A program made the translations under genes and the position numbers. DNA of 64,000 bases from Ophiodon elongatus. Lineage: Eukaryota; Chordata; Actinopteri; Perciformes; Hexagrammidae. The stretch spans positions 1 to 64,000 of the forward strand of contig JACSYO010000129.1 in assembly GCA_016806645.1 (NCBI GenBank), in the 5' to 3' direction. The notes under the pieces were generated by a model. It did not search any database, was not told the DNA's origin, and saw only the letters and a program-made list of their open reading frames with translations. Of the stretch, positions 1-11,955 are shown one piece after another (position 1 is the stretch's first letter; each line of letters begins with the position of its first letter).

Positions 1-2376
1 ATGACTATTTTAGTGCATTAAGTTAATCACTTGTTAAAGTCGTACTATGCTTTGTTGTTCAGTGTTTGGTTACTTTCTTTTGGAAAAAGGATACCTAAAA
101 TCATGAAAGGTCACAAATTAACTGTCAACTTAGTTTAATGTTGTGAAAAACCTTTTCATTCTGCCTCTTGATCTTAAAAAAAATATTTAAATAAATAACC
201 TGTGAATGTTCCTCTGAGGTCAGAAGTCTAGATATGAAACTAATCCATTTTCTTTAAAAGCTCACCTCTGCCTGGTTAATATCAGTAAAATATAGACAGT
301 AAAGACAGTTTTCAAACACAATACTAAACCAGATGAAAAGACCAATAACACAAACCATTTGACCAGTTGCTGTGGAAACTGGTTCCGCCATGAAAGTACT
401 TTTGAATTAGTCAAATAAAATGTCTCTCTCCTTCAACTGCTTTCATTAGAAGGCTCTTCCTGTCATTACTCCCTCCTCCCAGCTTCTCTCTCCATATCTG
501 TGTGTCTCTCATCATGTATTTAAATCCATCTCCAGCTCTCATGTGTTTGCTTTACTTTTCTTTCCCGGAATTTTATATATTTTCCTGCTTTGGGTGAAGA
601 GGAAAGTAGATTCAGCACTTCACAAAGGTTTAGAGGGAGACCAGAGTTTCTGTTACAAACTCTCAGATGACAGGATGAATATCTGACATGAGACATGTTG
701 ATGTTGTACCTGGTGCTCTATGGCAAGCCACTAATGACTTGAGAATATAAAAAATAAAAATAAATTCAACAGGACAAACTGTGACTCTCTCCACAAATCA
801 GATCTTCCATTTATCTCAGTTCATCAACAGAATGTTAACCTGAGCTGATAAGAGATGCAGAGTGATCAGTTTATGTTGCATTAATGCATGCCACACTAAA
901 CTATTTATCTTGTTTAGTATCTTAGGGAGTCAACCGTAGATAACTATAGTTTTACTGGACATCATAATTGGGACTTTACATGAAGCAAGCCAAAACAAAC
1001 ATACACAGACATAACAGGCTGACCTAACCTGTGGAGCTTGGACTACCCGACCAGCTACCACCAACTTTAGTTTGAAGACTCGCTGGAAGAGGAGGACGGG
1101 ACCCACCTGAAGCTACGTGTCCAGCCTCATCACACTGCTGGAGAAGACATGACTCTGCAGTGATGTTTGTAGCTTTACTCTCAGCTCATGTTTCTTTTTG
1201 CTTCCTCTCGACTGCTGGATGCTCTTGGTTCTCCTCCACCTCAACACACCACAGTGGGATCTTCAGCCCCATGTGTCTCAATCTGGACCAGAGACACTGA
1301 AATATTGTGTTTGTGGATTAGTGATGTACATTGAAAAAAAAAAACTCCCTTCAATTAAATTCACCCTAAATTCACCCTAACCAGGATTAGAAGTTATCAG
1401 ACTTAAAGAGCTGAAATGTGTACCGACCTGATCACAATAACTGCCAAGGCTCAGGGCACCTCCAATCATTTGTGCTGAAGAGCTCTGAATAAATTAGAAA
1501 ACATTGTTGCCCACATCTTAAACCGTTTGCCTGCAAATAATGCTGACTGCTGTATATGGATCTGTTTTTATTGTGATGTGTATCTTCTTCTGTGGTGGCC
1601 CACTGGACAAAAACTGAACTCATATTACAACAAAAATATATATATATAATTTGGTAATCCTTGTTATGAAACCTGTGAAATAAAGCTGCATTGACTCAGC
1701 ACATAGATTAAGCTATTGTGTTTTCATATGACATTATAATATGAAACAACCCACAGAGAACATCTTTTGCCTTTTATCTATTTAACAAAGATGTATATTT
1801 TACCCGAAACAGAAATGCAGCATTTGACATCATGTCTTGCCAGCGTTACCTCCTGTAAGGCTCAGAGGGAAATTAAGTTTTGACTGAGAGGAATACACTT
1901 GTGTATAGAAACAAACTGCTAGATGTCCTCATTCAGATAAAACTGCTTCTGTAGAAGTAATATATTGCTGTCCACATCTCTCAGTGGGATAGAAGAAACT
2001 AACACAGAGGATCAAATGTGCCAAAGAAAACAATTGTATGTAAATGTAAAAATCCAATTTGAAATCTTTGGGTGTCGGTATTCTATCACAGTTGTATAGA
2101 ACTCAGAAAAGTGCTTTGACAAACATCAGACCTCAATCAGAGGTGATTCCAGTGAGAAGATCAGTTTTTCTCTAATAGCTGTCTGGTCTGCATGTCTTCC
2201 AGGCAGGAAGCCACAGGGCTATCAGAGCATGGAGCAACATGGATGGCAGTAATCACAGCACAGTAAAGGGTTTTCTGTAAAAGCACTGCAGAGTACTGAA
2301 TAAAACATACTGCACCAGCTGAACCAGCTTGTCTTGCCAGTCTCTCTCCTCTGGGACTGAGTCAGATCCACAGTAA
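1..2376. other. No gene seen
   Basis: AT-rich, with stops in all frames within about 60 codons. The only local oddity is a doubled ATTCACCCTAA at 1358-1380. Under the IgLON reading this is deep first intron. Confidence 0.6.
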
Positions 2377-2764
2377 CAGGTTGTCATGGTAAACCTCCAT
2401 CACTGACGTGTCGGTCTTGTTTTTTACCTTTGGGACAGATTATGGCTCTTTGCTCCCTCACTCTTCCCATCCTGCCTCTCCGACTGTGCCAGGCTGCTCC
2501 TTGGCCTTTGCCATGGCTGGAGGCTGTTAATGCCAGTAGGTTGGTTCACTGGTGGGGATCTTCATGTCAGCCAGCTGAGTAACCTCAGACAGTGTGTAGG
2601 TGTGTAGGTGTGTAGCCTTGGCAGTGGATTGTGTTGAGTTCCTCTCTCTCCTGGTCTCCTGCCTGATGTGTCTCTCTTAACCTCTTTGTGGGTCACATCC
2701 ACTGCTGGAGCTTCTCCTGACACTGTCAGCATGACACATGACATTAACACAACAAACCCTGATG
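2377..2764 (+). repeat. Duplicated block 1, left copy (partner 24864-25268)
   Basis: This stretch matches 24864-25268 in the same orientation over nearly its whole length, with scattered substitutions and small gaps. Shared runs include ACCTTTGGGACAGATTATGG and GTGGGTCACATCCACTGCTG. A one-base length difference next to the AGCTCCAGCAGTGG complement breaks the shared minus-strand reading frame, so conserved coding is unlikely. It is the best-preserved pair of the proposed tandem duplication and could hold a conserved non-coding element. Confidence 0.85.
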
Positions 2765-3100
2765 AGAGTGAAGCTTGAGTCAGCATCTACAGTGTCACTG
2801 TATAACGTCTGTCTCACCTCACTGCAGTGACACAGCTGCTGAAAGACAGAGTAAAACATTCACTCGTACCACGCAAATACAGCCAATGACAAAAAAATAA
2901 AAACCTAAAACTTTTCATTTTGGGTAAATCAAGATTCACATTGCAGAAATAAATGTAATGTGATTTGTCAAAATGAGAAAGAAAGTCCCAATATATTATA
3001 AAATACAGCAGGAGTATCTGAGGTTATTATACTCTTTAAACATACATTCTACAGACTTCAGAGGTCTATAACTGAACCAGGAACAGCACAGTGTTTGGGG

Positions 3101-3420
3101 TTCACATTATTAAGAGGTTTCATCTCCTCCCACCTTCCGTTAATCTGTTGAAAATGTCTTCCTCCCATAATCCTTCTCTCCACCTATTAGATAACCAGCA
3201 GCTCTGCTCTGATGATGTTGGACTCAAAACATTTCCAGTGGACATCAATCGCTGCATTTCATCAAATGGCAAGAAGCTGAAGTCATGTGTGGGCCTTAAG
3301 GGTGGTCACAGTGCACTGCCTTAGATTAGCATCAGATAGAGAAGATAAGTGAGCATGGCCAGCCATCTGACATTATCTCTGTTAGGGTGCTTAGCTGAAG
3401 GACATCCTAACAGAGATAAT
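3101..3420 (+). repeat. Duplicated block 2, left copy (partner 25746-26075)
   Basis: This aligns with 25746-26075 from TTCACATTA through GTTTCATCTCCTCCCACC, CCAGCAGCTCTG, AGTGCACTG and CATCCTAACAGAG. Divergence is greater than in block 1 but the order is unbroken. The spacing from block 1 is nearly the same in both copies, which supports one duplicated segment rather than independent repeats. The two copies differ at the right end, where the left one carries a palindrome (3372-3420). Confidence 0.8.
3372..3420. repeat. Perfect 15-bp inverted repeat with 19-base loop
   Basis: ATTATCTCTGTTAGG at 3372-3386 is the exact reverse complement of 3406-3420, with 19 bases between. The homologous right copy (about 26040-26075) has only the right arm motif CCTAACAGAG. 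The left arm therefore looks newly made from the right arm. Confidence 0.9.
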
Positions 3421-4256
3421 CTGATGTTTACTTCCTGTGTTATTGCAAGGGAGGTTTCCTAATTTCATATATTTATGAGGGCAGAAGTTAAACATCATAG
3501 ACTGCAGGTGAAGGTCCTCGTTTTGGGCGTTTTTTAGATCTACTCAAAGTATAACTGCTGCTGAACCAGTTCGGTCTTTAAAACTGTTGAGTGGAACATT
3601 TAAAGCTTCTCATCAGCTTCCTCATTAGCTGCTGTTGAAATCAATTGGTGGTTTAGAACTTATTGATTTACACAAAGAGCTAAGGATAAGCATACATGTA
3701 GATAAGGATAGTGTAGGAGTGTTTAGGCATCTAGTAGTTTACCAATTAGTCTTCGAAATATTTTACACACATAATGTGATAATTTGATAATATCACTGAC
3801 AGCCAAATTCAACAACTTGAAGTGTTGCAGTCAATGAGGAGGCCATGGTTGGAAGTCACCTCTTTGTAATGAAAATGGTTGCTTTGGTTAGTTTTGTTAT
3901 TTGGTGATACTATGTGATGGGGGGAGGGAGGTGACAGGAGATGAGTGACTGTCAAATTAAGACAATTTAGAACAAAACCTGAAGAGAAAACGTTTCACAC
4001 CAAAAGAGATAAACAGATGAATTTACTGTGGTTCAGCACCACGGACAGATCCTCACACGAGACTACGTTCACACAGCTGTGAAGCAGCAACGAGGGACTG
4101 TTTGGCTTTTATGACATTATTTAACAGATTAGCAAATATGTTTTCTAGCTCATTAAGTCTTGATAGATTAATAATAAAAAAAAACCTGCTCTACTTATAC
4201 AGTACATAATGATTTATTGATGTTGAGGCAGTGAGGGATTAAGGCTTTGAGGACAG
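3421..4256. other. No gene seen
   Basis: No repeat, frame or structured signal recognised between the palindrome and R1 copy 1. Confidence 0.6.
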
Positions 4257-4366
4257 GGGATGGAAACCTTGTCCATGCTAAACTTAATGATGGGTCATAG
4301 ATTCCACTGTGATGTCACACACACACAATGTGTCATAGATTCTAGAATCCCACTGAGATGTCACAC
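4257..4366 (+). repeat. Dispersed repeat 'R1', copy 1
   Basis: The core 4288-4366 (79 bases) is identical to the reverse complement of 29422-29500. Inside it two related halves follow each other: GGTCATAGATTCCACTGTGA, then GTCATAGATTCTAGAATCCC with CACTGAGATGTCAC. Each half ends in GATGTCAC plus a CA run, so the unit is an internal dimer. A third, diverged copy is at 57424-57512. I do not recognise the family. Confidence 0.8.
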
Positions 4367-5053
4367 ACACAAACAAACATACACACACACGCGTAATGTG
4401 TGACAGCAGTGTAACGGCACACACTGCCAACAAAAGCAGGCTACCAAAGACCTCTAACGGCATCACATGTTGTCTTCTGGTCTCAGCGTGTCTGACACCA
4501 GGATTAAATGAGCAGGAAAGATTTGACTAAGAAATAGAGATATTTAAAGTTGCACTTTATACTGAGCCTTTGACCACAAATAATAACACTTCAAGGTCAA
4601 AGTGGAGGAACCACTTCCACATTAATGCAAATACACACTCTATTATATCCAACCGTGGCTACTTTGTGTGATGAGTCTCTTTGGTGAATTACCATATAAA
4701 TAACTATACCACTGCTTATCAACGCTCATTTTAAAAAGTCTGGGGGCAGAATGGGAGAGATACAGTAAAAGAGAGAGAGTATACCTCTTGTTAGAGGGCG
4801 GCATTGAAATATATTTCTCTATTTGTTCATATCAATGAGACATGATTTGTTTTTATCTGTATGTGTGCCTCTGTCCTTATTTCACAGGTTCCTCTGGACA
4901 CTAGATACAAAAACCAAGAAGGGGACAATTCTGATGAGCCAGTGAGTAATAGACAGAGAAAGAGGGAGAGGAAAATAAAGAATGAGATAGAGCAGGATGA
5001 GAAAACATGACCAACGTGTCCTTGTTCTCTCTGATCAACATACATTCCCTCAT

Positions 5054-5110
5054 CCAGTCAAGTCACAAATCTCTTCCTCTGACCTACATCTCTGCTCCAT
5101 TGCAGGGTTT
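5054..5110 (+). repeat. Duplicated block 3 (weak), partner 27429-27490
   Basis: Both stretches share the order AATCAAGT/CAGTCAAGT, then TTCCTCTGACCT, then ACATCTCTGCT/ACATCTGCT and CTCC. The match is short and pyrimidine-rich and would not stand alone. It counts because it falls at the offset predicted by blocks 1 and 2. Confidence 0.4.
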
Positions 5111-6409
5111 CTGTAAACCAACCCAGTTGCTCACATGGCTAAATTATCTTAAGATGCATTTACAGACCAGAACGTGTCCTTTAATGTAGAATGCTGACCA
5201 TGGTTGTTGTGTAATATGTTAACATGGTCAAAGAGTGTATTTGTGAATCTGCAAACAGTTTTGTGTTGTTGTTGTTGTTCAACTTAAACCCTCAGCTCTG
5301 CTTGGAAAACAGAGATTACAGTTACAACAGGCTGCATTTTTTAACTGAATTTGTAATGTTAACAAGCATAAACACATTTACTTTTGAAGAAAAACACACC
5401 GTGTTATATATCAGAATACAAATCTCCCCAAACTAAAGACAGCAAACATTTAGAGCAGCTATTCTCCACCAGTGGGCCGCTGTCCATACTCTCACCACAG
5501 CAATTAAACCTAATCAGGGAATCCAAAGCACAACTATTATTAGGCTTTAAGTCACGACTCTATCGTCATGTTAATCTGATTAATGTCAAGAAGTGATCTC
5601 CACATGGATACTTCTTACTGATACAAAAACAACACTCCGTTTCCCACTGACACCAACATGCACAAGTGCTTTACTAATGATTTAATAAGAGGCTGTGTAT
5701 CATCATCCCACATGAACAGACTCTCCGCTTTAGGTCTCTCTCATTAGGAGGTGTTGGCCTCCAGTGGTGGTCCTGCTGCTGTCTCTCTCTCCACTGCTCT
5801 GTGAGATGGAACTGCTCCAGCCAGACTCATTCTTCTCTTCACAGGTTTACAGCTACAGAACAGCTGCCAGAGTCTTTTATTGGTTCTTATCAGCCTCCCC
5901 CCTGCAGCAGGAGTCACTCCACATCTCTCTGATCTGATGCTGCTTGTTCACAGAAACTCAAGATATTTATGTAATGTGCCTCAGTGCTGAGATTGAAAGG
6001 TCTTCCTCTCACGCAGGGATGAGACACGGTATCACCTGGTGGGGGAATGATGCAACACTCATACAAATAATGGAGAGTTTTGTGGCTGTTGGTTCAATAG
6101 GAGCCTAAATACAAGTGAGACGATGAAATATGTGGTCTGTCAAAATGTTATGACGACACTTCCCTCCTGAGGTACAACTGACTTTAACAGGGACAATATT
6201 AAAAACTGCTGTTGTCTGGATTGTAGGTCAACACTAAATGTCAGAATATTGATACTTACAACAGGGCCACGTGTAAATATAAAGAAATGTCTACCAAGTG
6301 TTTTTTCATGAATGTAAAAAAATATGTAACTAAATAAATGGAGGCTCATGTTGGTAAATATAATCTGGAGTTGAGTGCAGCTTTATACAAGCCAGTGGAG
6401 TGGATCATT

Positions 6410-6480
6410 GGGGCTCCCAGCCAGCAGACACGTCTTCCTGCAGCACTGACTCAAGGTGATTTATGTGGAAAGAGATTCCA
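6410..6480 (+). repeat. Duplicated block 4, left copy (partner 33126-33200)
   Basis: Shared with 33126-33200 in order: GGCTCCCAGCCAG/GAGCTCCCAGTCAG, a TCTTCCT core, and GGTGATTTATG with GGAAA and GAG following. Diverged but colinear with the other pairs. Confidence 0.5.
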
Positions 6481-7954
6481 TATTCCCCTTAATTTTCTTT
6501 TCTCTCTGAATATGTTTTGATGTGTCTTGCAGAGCAATTTGATCTATGAAATGTGCTACAGTATATAAAAAGAGATTGATTTGGTTGGTTTGAATTTCAA
6601 AACAGAGTTTGGATAAAAAGGGATTGAGCAGAGGAGAGAGGATGAAGAGGAGGAGGAGTAGTTTTCATCTTCCTGTGGCAGCGGATGATGTGATGCACCT
6701 GAATCACATTAGTCTCATCTCTACAACGTCACAACTTCTGCTCACTAATATGTTTCGGTCTCAGTGATCCTTTTGTATGACTGTCTGTATTCTACAGCGC
6801 ACAAACAAGTCAGATTTGTCAAATCATTAATTGATCAAAAAGACAGACATGTTCAATTGTCAGCAGCATTCAATGTGGAAGTTTGCTTTGGGCAGACTGG
6901 ACACAACGACTCAGTAAACACTACAAACTTAACGTTACATGACAGGTAATAAATACATCTATAAATATTTAAGATTTTAAAATACAACTAAAAAGGTAAC
7001 TTCTATGTTCTTAATCATGGAGCTAAGGGAATATTCTTTAGTGCTCACTCTAGGTTGTCTTCAGAATCCTCTGAACCAAACTGATCGTTACAAACGATTG
7101 TCTCTTCCAGAGAGCTGGTGAAATAAACAACCTCTTTTTGTTAAACACATTGAATGAACTGACTGAAGGTTTGGTTCTGCTCCTCTCTGTCCAGCTTTAC
7201 TCCAAATCACAGGAGAGCCTGGTGCTTTAACATCGGTCTGCTTTCCCTGAAATGTAATCCAAGCTGCAACTGTGAAGCAGCTGCTCAGTAGTTTAGGGGG
7301 AACTCACCACTTAGAGAGCTTGCTCTCAACTCAGTCTGTTCTATGAGTCAAATTATATTCCATTTTCAACACAGAATAGTCTTTAGAAAGCTTTTTCAAA
7401 ATATATGAAGTTATACAAACTTTAAAATGAAAATAGATGAAAGGAAATGTCTGTACATGTTGTTCTTCCTTCAAGAATTAAATGTGCTTTCTGTCAAATA
7501 GAACTAATAGTCTCCAGGTGTCACTGAAGAGAAACTAGTGTCAGTGAGAATCTTTTCTCTCATCACACTCTGATCCCAGAGGAATCCAGCTCATCAGCTC
7601 TTGACATCCTAAAGTCCTTCTTTCTTCTTCCCTTCCTCTCTCATACTTATCTCTGTCAGTTGCTGTCCACAGCTGTATCAGAGATCATTTGATGCTTTTT
7701 TTTTCAGTTTTTAAAATTGTGGTGGAAATTTGCTTGTGAGAAATCAAAAGTATCTTCAGTTTATTTGTCTTTAAGTATTTATTACAGGATAAGATATGGA
7801 AAAATTATAAAGAGTACAAGTCATCAAAAATGAACCAATGATCACAGACAGAAGTCATAGCATTTCATTCAGCTGAATGGACAGTGTTCTTCCTCCTGGG
7901 GGGAGCAAGAAGATCTGCTGCTCTTCTCTGTGTTGAGTTGAGCTTTAAACAGAA

Positions 7955-8090
7955 AAGGGGAATGCACTTGTCCTGCAACCAATCGATAATGTGTCCATAA
8001 AAGAGGAATGCACCCCGTCCCCAAATAGGAGAACATAAATGAACAGGAACTGAACCCAAAAAGAAGAATGCCCTCGTTCCCCCACGCAGG
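7955..8090 (+). repeat. Three imperfect GAATGC repeats
   Basis: AAAAGGGGAATGCACTTGTC (from about 7951), AAAAGAGGAATGCACCCCGT (from about 7997) and AAAAAGAAGAATGCCCTCGT (from about 8057) recur at spacings near 45 and 60 bases. A diverged local tandem repeat of unknown meaning. Confidence 0.4.
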
Positions 8091-8756
8091 GCAAAGTTCA
8101 ACAGATGATTTAGGGATATGTGCTCCGGAAATACAACCACCAAAATAGGTTCAGCTATAGAGAAGTTACACAGAGTTCACAAAATCAATTTTCCCCCGAC
8201 AAAAATGTTTGACATTGTTTATAATGTCAATCAGTTGATTTGACGACAACAATTTAATAATGTCAGATCAAAGAGTGGATGTTCAGAGATCCGAATGAAG
8301 TTTTTCGTAAAAACATCAAAAGCACTTTCCTGATGTTATCACTCAACATATCTAGTTCTGGGCTCCTGTCCTCCAACACAATTAATCTCTGTGATTATTT
8401 CTAAAACCATGAAGTTGTGATGGATGAAAGTCCTACATAACTAACCTTTTTTGACTGTAAACCCTTTTGCATAGAGGGAAACCGAATGAGGACAGAGATT
8501 CTCTGAAAAATGTCCACACTGATTTAAAACACACACAGCACAAGCAAATAATGTCAAATCAACCCTTTATAGCTATTGTACACATCACGAATACTTACAC
8601 GCACACACACTCACACTAAGTGTGGAGTATACAGTGATAATGACAAAGCCAGGAGAACACACACACACACTTGAGTTTAACAATCACCATCATGGTGATA
8701 ATGGCCAGGAGAACCAGCTCCAGGAGGAACTACAGTGACATGTAGGAGGAGAGAAA

Positions 8757-9013
8757 TCTCCCATCAACTTCTGCTGCCAGAAGAATCAGTAAAATCACAG
8801 AACCCTCAACCCTCTTTCTGATTGGACTGCATTTTCAGTAGCTTTGATGGTGGAAAGAAAACACATCCAGAAGGAAGAGAACAAATAAACTAGAGGGAGC
8901 ATTTTCTGTAGCGTGGGGAAGAAGAAAAGAAAGTGACTATCTGAACCTCACTGGCCTTCATCTTGTTGCCTCCATGGTGCGTGATCGCCTCAGAAAGGTT
9001 AGCCAGTGTGTCA
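8757..9013 (+). repeat. Duplicated block 5, left copy (partner 42822-42999)
   Basis: Colinear with 42822-42999: CTCCCATCA, CCTCTTTCTGATTGGACTGCATT, TTTGATGGTGGAAAG, then CTATCTGAACCTC, a TTGCCTCC/GTCTCCTGG core, GTGTGATGA-like sequence, AAAGG and AGCCA. The left copy is longer by about 75 bases in the middle. Confidence 0.7.
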
Positions 9014-9982
9014 GTAATGGGAATGTGTGTTTGGCTGAAGAGTGGAGAGAAAAACATAGTTAAAAAAACGGTTTATCAGTGAAAGACAAACAACCAACAT
9101 TATTATAAGTGAGCAATCTAGTAAGAAAACTAAATGAAAAGCTCAAATAGTTATTCTCTGTTGTTTTGAGAGTTGAGATGCTGCTGCTTTAAATCAGTTT
9201 GATTTGACGCATTGGTTTCCAGTTGAAAAGTTAATTAAAATAAAATGGAAAACAAATTCAATGAGCAGTATTTAATAAAATACAACGATTGATATCATGG
9301 TTTCTTTCAAACTTGAAATAAAGACTTTTTGAAAGATATATTCAAACAGCTGGGTTATATCACTCCAGTCTAATAAAATCCTGGCACTACTTATAATTAA
9401 ATAATACATATTTCAACAGAAGCTCAGAGGACCTAAAATAATGAGTCTCTGAAGCTAAATTAATTACCTTATTGCAAAAGTTATTCCCAAATACCTTCTA
9501 CATTAAGAGTAATGAGACTTTATAACTACCATCAAATGTTTTGAATGACTGCAAAAATCTAATAAAAAAAGAAATCACAAATTTATGGACAGCAGGGCAA
9601 CATAGAAGTCAAATCATCCCATTAGTGCTTTGAGAGCAACTGATTTAATGAAATAAAGATATATTTTGTCCACTTAATCCTTCTCTTTCTCAGTCTCTCA
9701 CACTGTGATGGAATTAAGGTACAAATAAGCTACTAATCAAAATTACATTATACAATGTGTCCCAATTAATCTCTAATTAATCTCTGGCACACATATGCAG
9801 ATCAGAGCATTACGGCAGCTATTTGAAGAATACCCCACTCCGTCCCCTCTGCAGCTGAGCCCAACCACGCCCCCGCCACCACAAACATATATTTACAGTA
9901 AGTCTAAGAAAAGAAACAGTCCTGCCTCATTAACATCTATATATTGTCAAAGGCCCTCAGAGGTTGAATCCCTGACAGCTAG
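9014..9982. other. No gene seen
   Basis: AT-rich spacer between duplicated blocks 5 and 6. The right-copy interval is about 1.8 kb longer and contains three microsatellites that are absent here. Confidence 0.55.
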
Positions 9983-10080
9983 AAGATGTCAGACTCACTG
10001 AAGCACAACCTTTACACTTCACCCGTTTAAAGCTGCAGCCAGAGAAAGGAAGACAAGGACACTTTGATCCTCCACCTTGG
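9983..10080 (+). repeat. Duplicated block 6, left copy (partner 45738-45840)
   Basis: AAGATGTCAGA, then ACTGAAGCACAAC, GGTTTAAAGCTGCAGCCA, GAGGAAGA and AGGACACTTT occur in the same order at 45738-45840. The match is strong enough to identify by eye over about 100 bases. Confidence 0.8.
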
Positions 10081-10193
10081 GATGTAAGAACTAAAACCTG
10101 TCATTATTATCACTTTGCGTCTCATCTCAGAGGACCTTAGTGGTTAAACACGTGCTGAATCTCATCTCTGACACACTGATGCTCCTTTACTTT

Positions 10194-10309
<116 letters not shown>

Positions 10310-10749
10310 AAACACACGCGCCTGCCAAGGTCTAGGCTATAAAATATGCAACAACCAGAAGAGAAACAGAAAGTCAAAGGTCTCCATCCGACTGGTTTAT
10401 TCCTAGAAAAATGGAGGAAAGCCTCTTTCCAGAGAGCTCACAGTAGCTGCAGTGTTACAAACATGAGATGCTGAAAGATGGAGAAGACTGAAACACAGCT
10501 AGAGGGAGGAAGCTGAAGCAGCCGCTGAATCTCTGATGTGATGAGGCTCTGAGTGACAGAATCCACATTGATCATCCTCCCATCACCTCTGATGGATCTC
10601 CCAGTAATGAAACACACCAGACAGCAGTGTGCTGCCTGTGTTAATGATAGGACTACAACCGCCTGCTGTTTACCCACCAAGATGACTGTGTGGTGAATTG
10701 ATGGAAACCTTTGGGTTCATATTTTTTGGAGAGCTACCAGAATCAGGAT

Positions 10750-10785
10750 GGCAGACAAAGTCAGACAGGAAATGTCATTAATTTG
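10750..10785 (+). repeat. Duplicated block 7 (short), partner 46122-46174
   Basis: GCAGACAAAGTCAGACAG followed by AATG and TTAATTTG recurs at 46122-46174, with about 18 extra bases in the right copy. Short, but at the expected offset. Confidence 0.45.
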
Positions 10786-11369
10786 CAGACAGTGAGCAGC
10801 AATTTATATGTGAAAGAATGAAAAATATTACAGAGTCAAAAATCTAAAAGTCTCTGCTCTGAGAATAACATTTTCCAGTACCACCTTGAAAATTCAGGAC
10901 AGGTATCAAACTCTACATGAGCTGAATAAAAAAGAGACGTGTGGGTGAGGAAAGAAGACAGACCAGAATAAAGACTTACTACTGTAGGTAATAGCAAAGG
11001 GAGACTCTGGTGAGACAATTTCACACCATTTCATCTGTGACAAAACAAAAGCGGTGTTAGTTAATTTCACAATGATACATTCAGTCACTGTCTTTGATCC
11101 ATTATTCATATTCAGGACTCTAATGTGAAACAGCCTATGTTTGGCACAAGACAGATTCATTTATAGAATGTAGATCTCTTACTGCTGATATCTCATTACA
11201 ACTCTGAAAGAAAGAAACACAGTATTCCCTACATGTACTTAATTTAAACATATTTCCTCTCTCTCTTAACAGTTTTCTTTTTTCCTGGCATTCTCTTTCG
11301 TTCATTCATTTTCCCCTCAATACGTCTCCCACACTCTCTCCCCCTCTCCATCTGGCATTTCACACCATC

Positions 11370-11430
11370 CAGGCTTCCTGCCAGTATCAGAACAGTGTTA
11401 AAGTGAATCCAATATGCTTGGTCAGGCTGT
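11370..11430 (+). repeat. Duplicated block 8, left copy (partner 48450-48510)
   Basis: AGGCTTCCTGCCAG, GAACAGTG, AAAGTGAATCCAATA and GGTCA line up base for base in order with 48450-48510. This is the nearest duplicated block to the first exon, on the downstream (intron) side of it. Confidence 0.7.
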
Positions 11431-11845
11431 ACATTGTTCTAGGTAGTGTGTTCCTGTGGGAGACAGAAGAAGCTAATTGATACAACGCTCAGCTCCCTGA
11501 GATGGGCCAAATCAGCTCCATCAGTACAGTCATGTTGGACTGAAAAGAGATGGAGATGGAAGGAGTCTAGACTCAATACGACGGCCAGCTACAGCGTTGC
11601 TGCGTGAAGCATTTTAATGTCTGGCTGAAGTGTTGCAGGGTGCTGCTAAAACAGTAGCTCCTCCCACGAGGCCTACAGTACTCACACAAAAGGCAAGCAG
11701 TGTGATTCCTGGCTGCCAGTTATGTTTTGATCTGAACACTTGGAAACTGTCATTCACCACATCAGAACATATCTGAGGGTCGACTTTAGAAGCAGAGAAA
11801 CAAAGCGTGTGGACGAAAGTAGATCAACAATACATGTTTCGCAGC

Positions 11846-11955
11846 GGAGAAGCACAGGTGGAACTAATAACACTAACGATGTCCCAGTAAGCCAGAGAGC
11901 CAGCGTGCACAGCTGCAGCCATCGTTAGTGTTATTAATTACACCTGTGCTTCTCC
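11846..11955. mobile_element. Palindromic MITE, copy 1
   Basis: The left arm 11846-11881 and right arm 11920-11955 are inverted repeats matching at 34 of 36 positions, around a 38-base spacer. Arm landmarks are GGAGAAGCACAGGTG and AATAACACTAACGATG. Arm sequence recurs at 58762-58882 and 60695-60832, so this is a dispersed foldback element. There is no open frame and no clear target-site duplication. Confidence 0.8.

Larger units (their letters stand above)
4367..8756. other. No gene; left half of the contracted part of the duplication
   Basis: Apart from weak blocks at 5054 and 6410 and the GAATGC repeats near 8 kb, nothing is recognised. The corresponding interval in the right copy (27.4-42.8 kb) is about 11.7 kb longer. 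Confidence 0.55.

Noticed and set aside
2562..2859. Minus-strand frame apparently shared with 25106-25306
   Set aside because: The DNA is homologous, but a one-base length difference shifts the frame between the copies, so shared coding is not supported.
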